From assembly GCA_004556925.1 (NCBI GenBank), contig SFFI01000004.1:57174-121173 (forward strand): a stretch of 64,000 nucleotides of DNA, in the 5' to 3' direction. A program made the position numbers and the translations under genes. Each line of letters opens with the position of its first letter. The stretch's first letter is position 1. The stretch is from Clostridiales bacterium (GTDB lineage: Bacteria > Bacillota > Clostridia > Saccharofermentanales > DTU023). Under the pieces are notes generated by a model, which saw nothing but the letters and a program-made list of their open reading frames with translations, searched no databases and had not been told where the DNA came from. Shown here one piece after another: positions 36,339 to 42,680 of the stretch.

Positions 36339-36908
36339 CTAGAGCTCCATGAGCTCCTTGTTCTTTTCTTCAACCGCCTGGTCAACCTTCTCTACATACT
36401 TATCCGTGAGTTTTTGCATCTCATCCTCAAAGGTATAGAGATCGTCCTCACGGATGTCCCCGTTTTTCTCATGAGTCCGGAAGGTATCTATTGCATCTCG
36501 GCGGATGTTACGAATGGCCACCTTGCCTTCTTCGCCAAGCTTATTGACGTCCTTGGTCAATTCCCGCCGGCGGTCTTCTGTAAGTTGAGGGAAAACCAAA
36601 CGAATGCATTTGCCATCATTCATGGGGTTAATACCGAGGTCGGAAGCCTGGAGAGCACGCTCAATCTCCTTAAGCATTTTATTGTCCCAAGGTGTAATCG
36701 TAATCATGCGGGCTTCTGGCACTTGGATATTGGCCACCTGCTGCAAGGGTGAGGGCACGCCATAATACTCCACACTGATTGCATCCAGAAGGCGGGGGTT
36801 GGCGCGTCCCGCCCGAATCGTATTAAATTCGTCCTCTAAGAAGCGGATGCTTGCCTGCATTTTTTCCTCGTAGGGCTTGTAGGTCCCTGCGTTAAGTTCA
36901 ATAGCCAT
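36339..36908 (-). CDS. frr: Ribosome recycling factor
   Basis: This 189-residue protein splits post-termination ribosomes with EF-G. It has the long helical-bundle pattern with RAGRANPRLLD near residue 32, Y-GVPSPLQQVANI near residue 48, and IRNIRRDA near residue 130. Length is typical (about 185). It has its own promoter upstream (36943-36971), so it and the lipid genes downstream can be made independently of rpsB-tsf-pyrH. Confidence 0.97.
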   Translation of the reverse strand: MAIELNAGTYKPYEEKMQASIRFLEDEFNTIRAGRANPRLLDAISVEYYGVPSPLQQVANIQVPEARMITITPWDNKMLKEIERALQASDLGINPMNDGKCIRLVFPQLTEDRRRELTKDVNKLGEEGKVAIRNIRRDAIDTFRTHEKNGDIREDDLYTFEDEMQKLTDKYVEKVDQAVEEKNKELMEL

Positions 36909-36942
36909 GAAAACCTCCTATTACTAGGTGATATTTTTGTAT

Positions 36943-36971
36943 ATTATAACCTAGGCCCTGCTTTACTCCAA
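36943..36971 (-). promoter_or_regulatory. Internal promoter before frr
   Basis: TTGGAG (36966-36971) and a perfect TATAAT (36943-36948) on the minus strand are 17 bases apart, 35 bases upstream of the frr ATG, with an AGGAGG site between them. Confidence 0.8.
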
Positions 36972-36999
36972 GACGTATGGTCTATCTTGAGTATCCCGT

Positions 37000-37704
37000 C
37001 TAAAAACCCGTCACCAGGGTGCCGATCTCGTCTCCCCTCGCCGCTTTAAGAATATTGCCAGGTGTCGCCATATTAAAGACCCGCAAAGGCAGCTGGTTAT
37101 CTCGGCAAAGGGCCGCAGCCGTAGCGTCAATAACTTGGAGTTTTTGGTCTAAAACCTGACTGAAGCTAAGCTGGGCATACAGTTTGGCCTCGGGATAGAG
37201 ATGAGGATCCTTATCATAGACCCCATCCACCAGGGTAGCCTTTAGGATGAGGTCTACTTCTAGCTCTGCCCCGCGCAGAGCAGCTGTGGAATCGGTAGAA
37301 AAGAAAGGGTTGCCTGTTCCTCCGGCTAAGATAAGGACTTTGCCTTCTTGCCAAGCGGCTAAAGCCCTGTCCTTGCGAAAGATTTCATGGATTTTGGGGA
37401 TCGACAAGGCAGACATAACCACATTGGGGACACCCACCCTATTGAGGGCGTCCGAGACGGCCAAGGCGTTCATGGTTGTGGCCAGCATGCCAATATTATC
37501 GGCAATGACCCGGTCCATATCTCCTGAAGACCTCCCCCGCCAGAAATTCCCTCCTCCCAACACAATAGCCAAGGCAATATCCTCGGCGGCTGTCTCTTTG
37601 ATGGCCAGGGCCATATCTTGCAGTACTTGGGAATCTAATCCTTGTCCGGTCTTGCCCCCTAAGGCTTCACCACTTAATTTTAAGAGGACTCTGCGCTTGC
37701 TCAT
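37000..37704 (-). CDS. pyrH: Uridylate kinase (UMP kinase)
   Basis: This 234-residue kinase phosphorylates UMP to UDP. It belongs to the amino-acid kinase fold and shows LKLSGEALGG at the N-terminus, VLGGGNFWRG near residue 48, GGTGNPFFSTDS near residue 128 and DGVYDKDP near residue 160. It lies between tsf and frr in the conserved rpsB-tsf-pyrH-frr order. A strong hairpin upstream (37750-37781) may reduce transcription into it. Confidence 0.97.
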   Translation of the reverse strand: MSKRRVLLKLSGEALGGKTGQGLDSQVLQDMALAIKETAAEDIALAIVLGGGNFWRGRSSGDMDRVIADNIGMLATTMNALAVSDALNRVGVPNVVMSALSIPKIHEIFRKDRALAAWQEGKVLILAGGTGNPFFSTDSTAALRGAELEVDLILKATLVDGVYDKDPHLYPEAKLYAQLSFSQVLDQKLQVIDATAAALCRDNQLPLRVFNMATPGNILKAARGDEIGTLVTGF

Positions 37705-37749
37705 TCTTGCTCCCTTTCTCTTCTTATTTGTTGCTGCTAGCTGGATATA

Positions 37750-37781
37750 ACAAGAGACACGCCTTACGGCGTGTCTCTTGT
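37750..37781 (-). terminator. Attenuator-like hairpin between tsf and pyrH
   Basis: A perfect 14-bp stem (ACAAGAGACACGCC with its complement, TTAC loop on the plus strand) lies in the tsf-pyrH gap. On the minus strand it is followed only by TATATCC, so termination is probably partial, or the stem is an RNA-processing or stability element. Confidence 0.6.
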
Positions 37782-37796
37782 ATCGGTTGAATTAAC

Positions 37797-38444
37797 TTAT
37801 TGATTAAGCTGGGCCATAACTTCCGCTTGGAAGTCTTCTTCCTTCTTCTCCAGGCCCTCCCCTACCTCGTAGCGGGTAAAGCGGCGGATGCGGATATTTT
37901 CACCAATAGTAGCAATATGTTCCTTAACCAAGTCAGCAATCGTTTTACTGTCGTCTTTAATAAAGGCTTGCTCCTCCAAGACATTGGCTGCATAGAATTT
38001 ATTGAGGCGGCCTTCTACGATATGGTCAACAACCTTCTCCGGCTTGCCTTCGTTGAGGGCTTGGGTGCGGGCAATTTCTTTTTCGCGCTCGATCACAGCT
38101 TCAGGAACCTCTTCACGGCGGACCCACTGGGGGTTCATAGCAGCGATCTGCATGGCAATATCATGAACCATGGCCCGGAATTCTTCGTTTGCAGCGGCAA
38201 AGTCAGTCTCAATATTGACTTCTACCAGCACGCCAACGCGGTCGCCATGGATATAGGAATAAACAATACCTTCTGCCGCGATACGAGATGAGCGTTTTTC
38301 CGCAGAAGCCATACCTTTTTCACGCAACCACTTAACAGCTTCGTCCAGGTTGCTGTCCGTTTCTTGCAGGGCTTTCTTGACGTCAACCATGCCGGCGCCG
38401 GTCATCTCGCGCAGTTGCTTAATTAATTTGATATCTACAGCCAT
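37797..38444 (-). CDS. tsf: Translation elongation factor Ts
   Basis: This 215-residue nucleotide-exchange factor for EF-Tu starts with the UBA-like domain (LIKQLREMTGAGMVDVKKAL). It contains the TDFAAANEEF motif near residue 80. Its length fits the short Ts type with a single core subdomain that is common outside enterobacteria. It follows rpsB by 75 bases. Confidence 0.97.
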   Translation of the reverse strand: MAVDIKLIKQLREMTGAGMVDVKKALQETDSNLDEAVKWLREKGMASAEKRSSRIAAEGIVYSYIHGDRVGVLVEVNIETDFAAANEEFRAMVHDIAMQIAAMNPQWVRREEVPEAVIEREKEIARTQALNEGKPEKVVDHIVEGRLNKFYAANVLEEQAFIKDDSKTIADLVKEHIATIGENIRIRRFTRYEVGEGLEKKEEDFQAEVMAQLNQ

Positions 38445-38519
38445 ATCTTCCTCCTATGTTATTACTTTTGTTATTACTTTTATTTTTGGGTTCGGCTTGT
38501 GTAGCTTGTCTGGGTTCGC

Positions 38520-39305
38520 TTAGGCTTCGTCGCCAGACAGGTCTTCTTCCTCGTTGACCTTCATGGCTTCTGCTTCGGACATGGACTTATCTTTCATTGC
38601 AGCTTCCTGCAGTTCCATCTGAGTCCCTTGGCGGCCTTCCAGGACAGCATTGGCCATAGTAGCGGTAATAAGTTTAATTGAACGAATAGCGTCGTCGTTA
38701 CCAGGGATAACAACATCAACCAGGTCAGGATCACAGTTGGTATCTACGATAGCCACCACGGGGATACCCAGACGGTTGGCTTCAGCCACGGCCAAGTGTT
38801 CCTTCTTGATATCTACTACAAAGAGTGCATCAGGCAGTTTGGTCATTTCCTTGATACCGCCTAAGTTTGTCTGTAGTTTTTCCATTTCCAGGTTAAGCTT
38901 AGCAACTTCCTTCTTAGGCAGGACCTCGAAGGTACCATTTTCAGCCATTTCTTCCAGTTCTTTCAGACGTTGAATCCGGCTGCGGATGGTCTTGAAGTTC
39001 GTCATGGTACCGCCTAGCCAGCGGTTGTTGATATAAAACATGTTGCAACGCTCGGCTTCTTCTTGAATGGCATCCTTCGCCTGCTTCTTCGTTCCAACAA
39101 AGAGCACGTTGCCACCCTTGAGGGAAATATCTCTCACAAAGTTGTAGGCATCTTCTACTTTTTTAATGGTTTGTTCCAGGTCAATAATGTAAATCCCATT
39201 ACGGTCAGTGAAGATATATTCCTTCATCTTGGGGTTCCAGCGCCTGGTTTGGTGACCAAAATGTACGCCACCTTCGAGTAATTGTTTCATGGTAATAATG
39301 GACAT
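38520..39305 (-). CDS. rpsB: 30S ribosomal protein S2
   Basis: This 261-residue ribosomal protein begins MSIITMKQLLEGGVHFGHQTRRWNP, the S2 signature. It contains NRWLGGTMTNF near residue 97 and DPDLVDVVIPGNDDAIRSI near residue 195. The acidic C-terminal tail is slightly longer than usual. An AGGAGG site lies 7 bases before the ATG. It heads the long minus-strand run down to priA and has its own promoter and a structured leader. Confidence 0.98.
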   Translation of the reverse strand: MSIITMKQLLEGGVHFGHQTRRWNPKMKEYIFTDRNGIYIIDLEQTIKKVEDAYNFVRDISLKGGNVLFVGTKKQAKDAIQEEAERCNMFYINNRWLGGTMTNFKTIRSRIQRLKELEEMAENGTFEVLPKKEVAKLNLEMEKLQTNLGGIKEMTKLPDALFVVDIKKEHLAVAEANRLGIPVVAIVDTNCDPDLVDVVIPGNDDAIRSIKLITATMANAVLEGRQGTQMELQEAAMKDKSMSEAEAMKVNEEEDLSGDEA

Positions 39306-39329
39306 AATTTTCCTCCTGTTTTGTCCTCC

Positions 39330-39371
39330 GAGAGCTGCCGCCAGCCCTTGGCTGGAACAGGAATAACTCTC
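39330..39371 (-). promoter_or_regulatory. Structured 5' leader of rpsB
   Basis: Between promoter and start codon the minus-strand RNA can form an outer GAGAG/CTCTC pair around an inner CCAGCC-AAG-GGCTGG stem. Autoregulatory S2-binding leaders of this general kind are known upstream of rpsB in several bacterial groups. I infer such a role from position and structure only. Confidence 0.45.
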
Positions 39372-39390
39372 GTGTGAATTAACCTTAAGG

Positions 39391-39420
39391 ATTCTAGCAT
39401 GAAAAGGAGGCAGGCCGCAA
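39391..39420 (-). promoter_or_regulatory. Promoter of the rpsB-to-priA run
   Basis: TTGCGG (39415-39420) and TAGAAT (39391-39396) on the minus strand are 18 bases apart. A start site near 39384 would give a leader of about 80 bases before the rpsB ATG. Confidence 0.7.
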
Positions 39421-39549
39421 GGGCCCGCCTTGGGGCTTGCCTCTGGCTAAAGTGAAAAGTAAATTCCACACCATAAGTTCTAGCCCAAAAGGAGGGAAGC
39501 GGAATGTAGTCTTACATTAACTACCACCGAGAATTAAGTCTTACACTCG

Positions 39550-39687
39550 ACAGGTTTTTGAGGCTTGTTAACTTTTTAGGCCGAACTTCATGCACTGTCA
39601 ATGGTCCTTGACCGCTTTGCGGCGCCGAAGGTGCCATTGACTGTTCATGAGACACGGCCATAGTTTAATCAAGCCTCAAAAACCTGT
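39550..39687. repeat. 138-bp long inverted repeat (hairpin or MITE-like element)
   Basis: The outer arms, 39550-39567 and 39670-39687, are a perfect 18-bp inverted repeat (ACAGGTTTTTGAGGCTTG). After an AT-rich internal loop, 26-base inner arms (39579-39604 and 39634-39659) pair with few mismatches. The 29-base end can fold further through CCGC-TTT-GCGG. No open reading frame and no clear target-site duplication are seen. It could be an insertion-sequence relic, a MITE or a structured RNA. Confidence 0.7.
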
Positions 39688-39731
39688 TTAATCCATTCTG
39701 TATTTAGCGCAAAACAAGCCATAGCAGTGGA

Positions 39732-39773
39732 TGAGAGAGAGAACCGCTGGCAGCTACAGATAAATCTCTCTCA
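39732..39773. repeat. GA-rich hairpin
   Basis: TGAGAGAGA (39732-39740) pairs perfectly with TCTCTCTCA (39765-39773) around a 24-base loop containing a small GCT/AGC stem. No T-run follows in either direction, so it is not an obvious terminator. Confidence 0.45.
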
Positions 39774-39796
39774 ATAAATCGGAATTCTAAATTTTC

Positions 39797-39889
39797 GGGC
39801 ATTTTTGCAACTAATGGGTGATCCGCCGGGCAATTTTGCAGCTAGTGGATGGTAACGCGGGCAAATAAGCAAGTAATGGGTGGTTTGGC
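39797..39889. repeat. Three tandem 31-bp repeats
   Basis: Units at 39797-39827, 39828-39858 and 39859-39889 each begin GGGCA and contain a GCA-CTAATGGGTGG-like core at the same offset. An inverted copy of the core (CCATCCATTACTTGC) follows at 39909-39923. The strict 31-base period with no unique spacer between units argues against a CRISPR. Confidence 0.75.
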
Positions 39890-40241
39890 CTCTGTTTCTG
39901 AGAGCAACCCATCCATTACTTGCAAACTTGTCCGAAATCCAGAAAATCCGAAATAGAGGGGCCTAGCCTACTGGTTCTGCAGAGAAATGGTCAGGCCACC
40001 AGGCGGTAGAAAGGCCGGGATACTTCAACTTTCCGGATTTTCTTACAAGTTTGCAGATAATGTACATCCCGCTCCCCTTATTTCCTCACTAGATGTATAA
40101 AATCTGACGCTAAAGCGTATATTTGTATAAAAATAGCCCTTTTAAGGCTATTTCACGAGAAAAATTCAACCGAACTCAAGTTGTAGAAACTTTAGGCGTA
40201 CAAAAGCTGCAAATTTGTAAGAAAAATAAGGAAGTTGGATG
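39841..40241 (+). repeat. Dispersed non-coding element of about 400 bp, copy A
   Basis: This stretch matches the reverse complement of 63521-63902 in the same block order. The blocks are: a TAGTGxATGG core; GCAAGTAATGGGTGGTTT with CTCTGTTTCTGAGA; a CATCCATTACTTGCAAA inverted core; CAACTTTCCGGATTTTCTTA leading to AAGTTTGCAG; GTATATTTGTATAAAAAT; and CATACAAAAGCTGCAAA-like sequence into AGGAAGTTGGATG. The last and the fourth blocks are imperfect inverted repeats of about 31 bp, giving a core with terminal inverted ends (about 40025-40240). It has no coding capacity, so it is a candidate for a non-autonomous mobile or chromosome-organising repeat. Confidence 0.8.
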
Positions 40242-40280
40242 AGCTGAGTGAAAAGTAAAGGAGCTGACTCGCTGAGTGGA
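40225..40280 (-). repeat. Two degenerate 28-bp tandem repeats
   Basis: Units at 40225-40252 and 40253-40280 match, in reverse complement, the 28-bp unit repeated at 63291-63537 (core CTCA-CAGTACATCCAACTTCC). They abut the end of dispersed copy A exactly as their relatives abut copy B. Confidence 0.6.
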
Positions 40281-40412
40281 TAATTGATGCACCAAATAGC
40301 TGTGTAAAAATGGAGGTGGCGGAACTAATCTATGGGTGAACGAAGCGGGTAAAGCTCATTCATGATCAAGAAAGTTGCCACAAACCTTGCACATGACATC
40401 CAGATAATTTAC

Positions 40413-40443
40413 AAAAGAGGCCAGCTCCGGGGAGCTGGCCTCT
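40413..40443 (-). terminator. Intrinsic terminator of the sugar operon
   Basis: A perfect 13-bp stem (AGAGGCCAGCTCC with its complement, 2-base loop) followed by TTTTGT on the minus strand lies 27 bases after the stop codon of the binding-protein gene. Confidence 0.9.
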
Positions 40444-40470
40444 AAGATAGGTTAATAAATAAGCGTGTCT

Positions 40471-41550
40471 TTAGTCTTCAAATTGGTCAACGTTGTCTTT
40501 GGTTACAACAGTAACACCAGTGTCGACCTGGGTTTCTTCAAGCTTTTCGCCTTCCAAAACCTTAACGGCAGCTTCGATAGATTTTTCACCCATGACGTTG
40601 GGGTTCTGAGCCATGAAAGCCAAAAGTTCGCCATCTTTAACATGGGCGCGGTTGGAGCTGGAGTTATCAAAACCAACAGCCAGGACGTTCTTCCCATTCG
40701 CGTTGGCTTCCTTAACTGCGTTGGCCATACCATTGGTTGCGCCGTCATTGGCACCATAAAGTGCGATAACACCATCGTTAATCAGAGCAGCCGCCTGGTC
40801 TTGAGCCTTAGCAGCATCGCCATCGGAGTATTGGACTTCGCCCAGCTCATAGGGAGTGCCGTCAAAGGCCTTAATGAATCCGTCTACACGGTCAATGCAG
40901 GATTGTACGCCAGCCTGGGCAGAGATGATCCCGATTTTTCCTTCTTTAATTTCCGCAGCTTCAAGCTCTTCCAGCAATTTCTTACCAGCGGCTTCACCGG
41001 CGGCAAAGTTGTCTGTGGCAAAAGTAGCAGAAGCTTCAACGGTAGCGGGAGAGTCAACATAGATAAGTTTGATACCCTTATCTAAAGCCTCTTTAAGCAC
41101 GTCGTTTGCTGCTGTAGAGTCATTGCAGGAGATAATAATGACATTGGCGCCATCATTAATGGCAGTTTCAATCATCTGAATCTGTTGTGCGTTGTCTTTC
41201 TTTTCAGGAGCCAGCCACTTGTAGTTAATCTTTTTGCCAGCACCGGTCAGTTCTTCAACTTTGGCCTTTGCGGCTTTTTCTAGCTTAACCCAGTGAACAT
41301 CCATCTGGTCCATGGTGATGAGGTGGATATTCATTTCAGCATCTGCGGCAGGTTCTTTTTCCTTATCTGCCTTGGGCTCCTCTTCTTTCTTCTCTTCGGG
41401 CTTTTCTTCTGGTTTTTCTTCCTTCTGCTCTTCTTGCTTTTTTTCAGCAGCAGGTGCCTCTGTGGCCTTTTCTTTGTTGTCTGCCGGAGCGCAAGCAACC
41501 AGGCTGAACATCAAAGCAGCAACAAGAAGGACAATTGAGAATTTTTTCAT
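40471..41550 (-). CDS. Ribose/allose-type sugar ABC transporter, substrate-binding lipoprotein
   Basis: This 359-residue protein starts with a lipoprotein signal peptide (LFSLVAC lipobox, Cys at residue 20). A Lys/Glu/Pro/Ala-rich linker of about 50 residues acts as a membrane spacer. The rest is a periplasmic-binding fold of the RbsB/Peripla_BP_4 family: NDGANVIIISCNDSTAANDV near residue 130, GIISAQAGVQSC, ALYGANDGATNGMA and AVGFDNSS. It delivers a pentose or hexose to the permease encoded upstream. The 110-base gap before it contains a hairpin that could raise or stabilise its message relative to the permease. The sugar cannot be told from sequence; the catabolic neighbours point to lyxose, allose, psicose or mannose. 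Confidence 0.9.
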   Translation of the reverse strand: MKKFSIVLLVAALMFSLVACAPADNKEKATEAPAAEKKQEEQKEEKPEEKPEEKKEEEPKADKEKEPAADAEMNIHLITMDQMDVHWVKLEKAAKAKVEELTGAGKKINYKWLAPEKKDNAQQIQMIETAINDGANVIIISCNDSTAANDVLKEALDKGIKLIYVDSPATVEASATFATDNFAAGEAAGKKLLEELEAAEIKEGKIGIISAQAGVQSCIDRVDGFIKAFDGTPYELGEVQYSDGDAAKAQDQAAALINDGVIALYGANDGATNGMANAVKEANANGKNVLAVGFDNSSSNRAHVKDGELLAFMAQNPNVMGEKSIEAAVKVLEGEKLEETQVDTGVTVVTKDNVDQFED

Positions 41551-41564
41551 ACTTTTTCCTTTCT

Positions 41565-41594
41565 CAGATGTGGGCCTTTAGCGCCCCTCATCTG
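41565..41594 (-). promoter_or_regulatory. Hairpin upstream of the binding-protein gene
   Basis: CAGATG-x-GGG pairs with CCC-x-CATCTG around a GCGCTAAAG-type loop in the permease/binding-protein gap. Such stems commonly protect the 5' end of the highly expressed binding-protein message. No T-run follows. Confidence 0.45.
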
Positions 41595-41660
41595 CATGAA
41601 TCGGTTTTCACCGTTCTGAACTTTCTGAGTGAGTAAGTTATCTCGTATTTTACTCTAAAT

Positions 41661-42680
41661 TTATGACATTTTCTTCACTTTTGAGGAACTGCGGCGCAGT
41701 ACATCAAAGAGGACACAGGCTACTACAATAATCCCGATGATAATGTTTCTCAGGGCTACAGGAACACCTGCAAAAGTCAGGCCACTTTGTAGGATGGCCC
41801 ATACAGAGGCGCCCGCAATAACGCCCGGCAGAAGTCCGCTACCACCCAGGGTGGAAATACCGCCGATAACTGCAGCCGCGACTGCGTACATTTCATAACT
41901 CATGCCTGCACTCATGTCGCCCATACCGGACTGAGCCATGGTAATCAGACCCGTCAGGCCGGAACAAAAAGCGGATACCAGGTAGACCTTAGAAATCGTT
42001 TTAAAAACATCCACTCCCGACAAACGCGCTGCATCTACATTAGAGCCTACAGCATAGATGTGGCGGCCACTGCGCGTGTAGGTCAGGATATAGAAGAAAA
42101 CAAACCATACAAGGAGGGCGATCCAGACTACAGTGTAAATCCCCAGGAACTTGCCATAATAGAAAAGATTTTTGAAGGCTTGGGCTGGACCTTCTGACCC
42201 AATATTGTCTGTGTTATAGTTGCCGTTTACCCATTGGGCGACCCCACGTGCAATGGTCATAGTGCCCAGGGTCGCGATAAAAGGCGGCAGCTTAAACTTG
42301 CCGACCAAGATACCATTGACTACACCAACGACCAAACTGGCGATCATTGCTGTTATGGCAGCGATAAAGGGGTAGACACCCTTAGTCATCAACGTGGCTG
42401 AGATCATAGCACTCATGCCTACAACCGACCCGATGGAGAGGTCAATGTTGCCTGTAATGCAAACATAAGCCTGGCCAATTCCTACTAAGAGGAAAGGCAC
42501 CACACTCCGCATCAGAGTGGTCAGGCTGGACCATTTGAAGAAGTTGGGATTGATCAATCCGAAGATGATCATCAAGATCACAACCCCCACATAAGCAGTA
42601 ATAACCGAGGCTACACCCGGCTTGGCAAAAAAGTTTTTGTTCTTTGAATTGTTTTCCATACGGCCACCTTCCTCAGTCAT
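41661..42680 (-). CDS. Ribose-type sugar ABC transporter permease
   Basis: This 339-residue RbsC-family permease has about nine hydrophobic segments. The family hallmarks GQAYVCITGNIDLSIGSVVG near residue 70, ATLGTMTIARG near residue 140, and YAVGSNVDAARLSGV near residue 215 are present. The loop around LSGVDVFKTISKVY is the EAA-like contact with the ATPase. The ATG at 42680 overlaps the ATPase gene by 8 bases. An internal ATG at 42659 has a better GGAAGGTG site and may be the real start. Confidence 0.93.
   Translation of the reverse strand: MTEEGGRMENNSKNKNFFAKPGVASVITAYVGVVILMIIFGLINPNFFKWSSLTTLMRSVVPFLLVGIGQAYVCITGNIDLSIGSVVGMSAMISATLMTKGVYPFIAAITAMIASLVVGVVNGILVGKFKLPPFIATLGTMTIARGVAQWVNGNYNTDNIGSEGPAQAFKNLFYYGKFLGIYTVVWIALLVWFVFFYILTYTRSGRHIYAVGSNVDAARLSGVDVFKTISKVYLVSAFCSGLTGLITMAQSGMGDMSAGMSYEMYAVAAAVIGGISTLGGSGLLPGVIAGASVWAILQSGLTFAGVPVALRNIIIGIIVVACVLFDVLRRSSSKVKKMS

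Larger units (their letters stand above)
39421..40412. other. Non-coding repeat-rich spacer between the sugar operon and rpsB
   Basis: No credible gene is present in this stretch of nearly 1 kb; both flanking operons run on the minus strand. It holds a long hairpin (39550-39687), a GA-rich hairpin (39732-39773), three 31-bp tandem repeats (39797-39889), one copy of a dispersed element of about 400 bp (39841-40241) and two 28-bp repeats (40225-40280). The last 130 bases before the sugar-operon terminator show nothing recognisable. Confidence 0.8.

Noticed and set aside
39797..39889. Possible CRISPR array from 31-bp periodic repeats
   Set aside because: The whole unit repeats with no unique spacers, only three units are present and no cas gene is in the window.
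41293..41581. Hydrophobic Phe/Leu-rich open frames on the plus strand
   Set aside because: They are antisense to the Lys/Glu-rich linker of the binding lipoprotein, which creates artificial Phe/Leu-rich frames.
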